NCBI GenBank assembly: GCA_037178975.1
Contig: JASJZH010000004.1
Location: forward strand, 6,510,001 to 6,574,000
Length of the DNA stretch: 64,000 nt
DNA from: Oscheius tipulae
Taxonomy: Eukaryota > Nematoda > Chromadorea > Rhabditida > Rhabditidae
Reading direction: 5' to 3'
Shown: piece by piece, positions 61,187 through 64,000 of the stretch
Position numbering within the stretch: the stretch's first letter is position 1
How the letters are laid out: each line of letters begins with the position of its first letter
Translations under genes and position numbers: made by a program
The notes under the pieces: generated by a model
Databases searched by the model: none
What the model saw: the letters and a program-made list of their open reading frames with translations, nothing else
What the model was told of the DNA's origin: nothing

Positions 61187-63123
61187 ATGCCAGAGGATAC
61201 GGAGAAAGAGAATGAGAACAATCCTCATATTGAGTGAGTTCTGTCTTGTAATGGAGAAATTTGAAAAATTATAGGAAGCTCAAGTACACTGATAATGAAG
61301 AGGAAAAAAACGCGCCATCTCTTCCCGAAAGGTTTCCATCCGTGTTATAATATAACGTAAAGATGCTTCAGTAATAACGACAGCCAAATGGACGAGAGCG
61401 ACTCGTCTTTGTAAGAAACGCTGTTCTCATACCCAGTTTGTAATTACAGTGATGATGAGGATATTGCTATTAGCAATACCAGAGCAAAAGCACAGACTGC
61501 CGAAGAAGAATGCCTTAAAAATCTTGAGTTTGTGCTAGTCAATCTCTGATTCTGAAGTGCGCATTCAGTTACCGCATCGAGAAGGAACCAGAGCCTGCTA
61601 AAACTGAAGAGATGGAGACTGCGGAGACTGAATTGACTGAAACGAAGGAGGAAATGACGGAAATACCGACACAGCTAGCTGTCTCGCTGCGGTAGCTACT
61701 GATTCAAAAAAAACTTCATCCGCGATTTCAGGGCGCCGCAGAAGGAAGTTGCAAAAGAAGAGGATGAGTATGAGGAGGAAGAGGAAGATGACGGAATAGC
61801 AGATGAACAGATTCCCGTCGAACGTCGGTTTGATTTTTTCAAGTATCTTTTTATTGAGAAAATCTAGACGATACCTCTTCATCGACTATTCTGACCTCAC
61901 GGTGCCGAAGTTCTCTAGAGAGGAGCAATTCCGAGAGGGCCAAATTCATTGGGTATGTGCTCTGTTCAGATTACGACAAAAGATTTCAGTATCTGAGAAA
62001 ATCTGTACTTCGTAGAAAAAGCGCACATTGTTTCGACCTCTGGGAGGATCTTCGAAAGAATTTGGACGAATTTGTGAGTTGACTTGACTACTTGACTATC
62101 AGTTTTGTAGGGACCTATGATGAAGACAATCGCTGATGTGGAGAGATTCGTGATCGACCACCCTCATTGTTTTAATTACAAAGACGAGTATATTGTGTCT
62201 AATCAAAACACGGGGACATGGTAAGAGTTTATAAGACTTTATAGAAGAGTTATAGGATGTACTTTCCCTCGGTCATTCATCTAATCCATTCGAAGAGCAG
62301 AGGGGGCCAGGAGAGTGTCTGTTTGGCAGAGATTTTCCGGAAGTAAGAGTTTTTTTTAATTTTTTATCCACTGTAATGATTTCAGTCTTCGCCAACTTCC
62401 CGACAGCTTCGAACTGGAGGCCTTAAACGAGGACTTGTACTTCTGGGAAGGCAGGAGACCGGCCAACTGCACTGACATCCTCAGGATGTTGTTCCTCAGG
62501 TATCCGAGCATCTTCGAGGTCCACGAAGAGCCGGCTGAAGACGGGGAAGAGAATGATATCAAGCTTAAAGAAGGGATGCTTTTGACTAAACAGATGATGT
62601 ACATGGTGAAACAGGATGATGCTAGCCGAAAAAAAAGTGAGTTTCCTGGGGAGACCTCAATCAAATTTCAGGGATTTTCATCAGACTGAAGCCATTCGTC
62701 TACACGATTCCCTCGTTTTGGTACAACGATGTTTTCAAAGAGTTCGACCCTGCCTACCACGTAGACAAGAGCCGTCAATATGGTCTGACGGGGACCATCT
62801 CGGGCATAGTCAAAGACAAGATCGTTCTCCAAATCGACTGCGGATTTCTGAATTCTCTTCGTGCCTTGGGTAAGATAGACGAGATCGGAATCCCTCCAGA
62901 GCAACAAAAAATGATATCCACTGGTATACACGTAGGTTTTCCCCCTTCCTAGAATGACAGAAATGTTCAGCTCGGAGTGAAAGTTATCCGCAATTATGAA
63001 GGAGAGCACGGACTCAAAATTCTCTCAGCCGTACTCGACACCCGAGCAAGACGAACCATAAGAAGGAAACATGTAATAGAACCCGATAGTAATCATATGT
63101 CGTCCATGAGAGTATGTTTCTGA
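61187..63123 (+). CDS. Uncharacterised acidic protein, likely nuclear/cytosolic
   Basis: The start MPEDTEKENENNPHIEKLKY is 331 bp upstream of the first long exon. Eight or more introns of about 36-45 nt join in phase. The N-terminal third is very Glu-rich (KEEDEYEEEEEDDGIADEQI). The rest looks folded: YLFIDYSDLTVPKFSREEQF, DLWEDLRKNLDEFGPMMKTI, YFPSVIHLIHSKSRGGQESV, DLYFWEGRRPANCTDILRML, and a possible beta-rich part with YGLTGTISGIVKDKIVLQID. I do not recognise the family. The end is uncertain: a stop at 63121-63123, or a splice at 63111 to an exon ending at 63235 that would contain the AATAAA. Confidence 0.65.
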
Positions 63124-63933
63124 TTCCCATTTGTTTAACTCTGTTCTTTTCGGGTTTTCTTTTTCTACCGCTTTTAATTCCAGTTCCAACCGTTGGTACA
63201 GCCTGTTCTTTCAATAAACCTGTTGTTCTCTTGAAATTTTTGTGTGAAAGGTAATCATGCCAGTTTTCAAGAGTCTTTCTCAGTTTCTCAGGAGGATCCT
63301 GGGAGGAATATGTAGTCAGATTGAGATAATTTAAAGGACCAACTGAACCATCGCTAGCGCTGCCCCAATGACAAAAAGCGTGGCGGGACCTAAGGTGTCA
63401 CGCCGAGCCACTGGCAGCCAGCCAATTTTGCCTGATCTTTCCTGATTTTTCAAATTTGAACTTGTGCTCATTAAATAGTGTGTGTTTCAGTCAGAAAAGT
63501 TGTGTATTAGGTATAAGACCGAATTGTTTTCAACATTCATCGTTCTATGCGACCCTGGTTCAGTTCCTTCCAGTTAACCTATTGGCGGAAAGTGAGTTCG
63601 ATACTGGAAATCAGCTGATTTGACAATAAAAATTTTGCAAGAGATAAGAGTTCAGATGAGGTTCTAACTTTTCTTATCGTTCACCTCAGTTTAGATGAAA
63701 GCATACACCATAATCGATTTTCTTATGTGTCGTCAGCATTAAGTTTTCCCGTAGTTGAATTTGACATACCTTTTGGCGGATAATTCCTCTAACCGAGCTA
63801 ACTGTTTCCGAGCCTCCTAACCAAGAAGCAAGCCCCATTAATGACTAGACCGACGCTTTCGCATAACTTCTTTTCCGCTTTTATCAGCGTTACAGCCATT
63901 TTTCAGAGGTAATTTTCACCGAATCGAACAGAC

Positions 63934-64000
63934 ATGGAAGAATCGGGTCCTTCTACGTCTAACAATGGTTTGATTCACTATTTTTTACTAGTCTTATTAC
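63934..64000 (+). CDS. Start of a gene cut by the window edge
   Basis: ATG at 63934 opens MEESGPSTSNNG, then a GT donor within TGGTTTGATTC and an acceptor TTTTTTACTAG close to the edge. TTTTTCAGAGG lies about 30 bases upstream. Too little remains to identify it. Confidence 0.4.
   Translation, partial: MEESGPSTSNNGLIHYFLLVLL

Overview
The window reads as nuclear DNA from a rhabditid-type nematode. Genes are split by many very short introns, often 35-45 nt. Several start codons lie only 0-15 nt after a TTNCAG-like acceptor with no upstream exon, as expected for spliced-leader addition. Several families are nematode-typical: STR-type and SRT-type serpentine chemoreceptors, a transthyretin-like secreted protein, a C-type lectin and a CYP2-clan P450. 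Gene models here were built by hand from reading-frame continuity, GT-AG sites and intron phase, without transcripts or database searches.

Layout. 0-16.7 kb: a P450 (2016-3740), a small secreted peptide precursor (4397-4652), a STAT factor on the minus strand (5232-8600), a TSR2-like ribosome-biogenesis factor (10189-11024, minus), an APC11-like RING subunit (11569-13104) and a ZIP metal transporter (14735-16653). 16.9-23.6 kb, all minus: a Cys-rich secreted protein with a P/S/T-rich tail, an SRT receptor, a glucosylceramidase and a transthyretin-like protein. 23.7-35.5 kb: a chemoreceptor cluster with a relic, three plus-strand STR-type receptors, a C-type lectin tail-to-tail with the third, and a fourth receptor on the minus strand. 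36-39.2 kb: decayed coding-like DNA, then a Tc5-like transposon with ~195 bp inverted termini. 39.4-45.5 kb: NAF1-like and DDX46/PRP5-like genes in head-to-head orientation. 46.3-48.6 kb: a Tc1-like remnant and the parvin gene pat-6. 49.5-55.9 kb: two tandem Core-2/I-branching glycosyltransferase genes with a dead mariner between them. 56-60.2 kb, minus: a 1216-residue protein joining a stonustoxin-type MACPF-like domain to a thioredoxin-like region, a Cys/His zinc-ribbon-like patch and a P-loop GTPase. 61.2-63.1 kb: an unrecognised acidic protein gene. The start of another gene lies at the right edge.

Most genes are independent housekeeping or environment-sensing genes, not one pathway. The most unusual item is the MACPF-like/GTPase fusion at 55971-60183: its eight exons join in frame with no stop. 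Also notable are a three-copy repeat family found only inside introns here and carrying a 14-bp perfect hairpin, a compact foldback element with a 24-A tract, a Tc5-like element with a TGA target-site duplication, and a shared palindromic poly(A) signal between two convergent genes.
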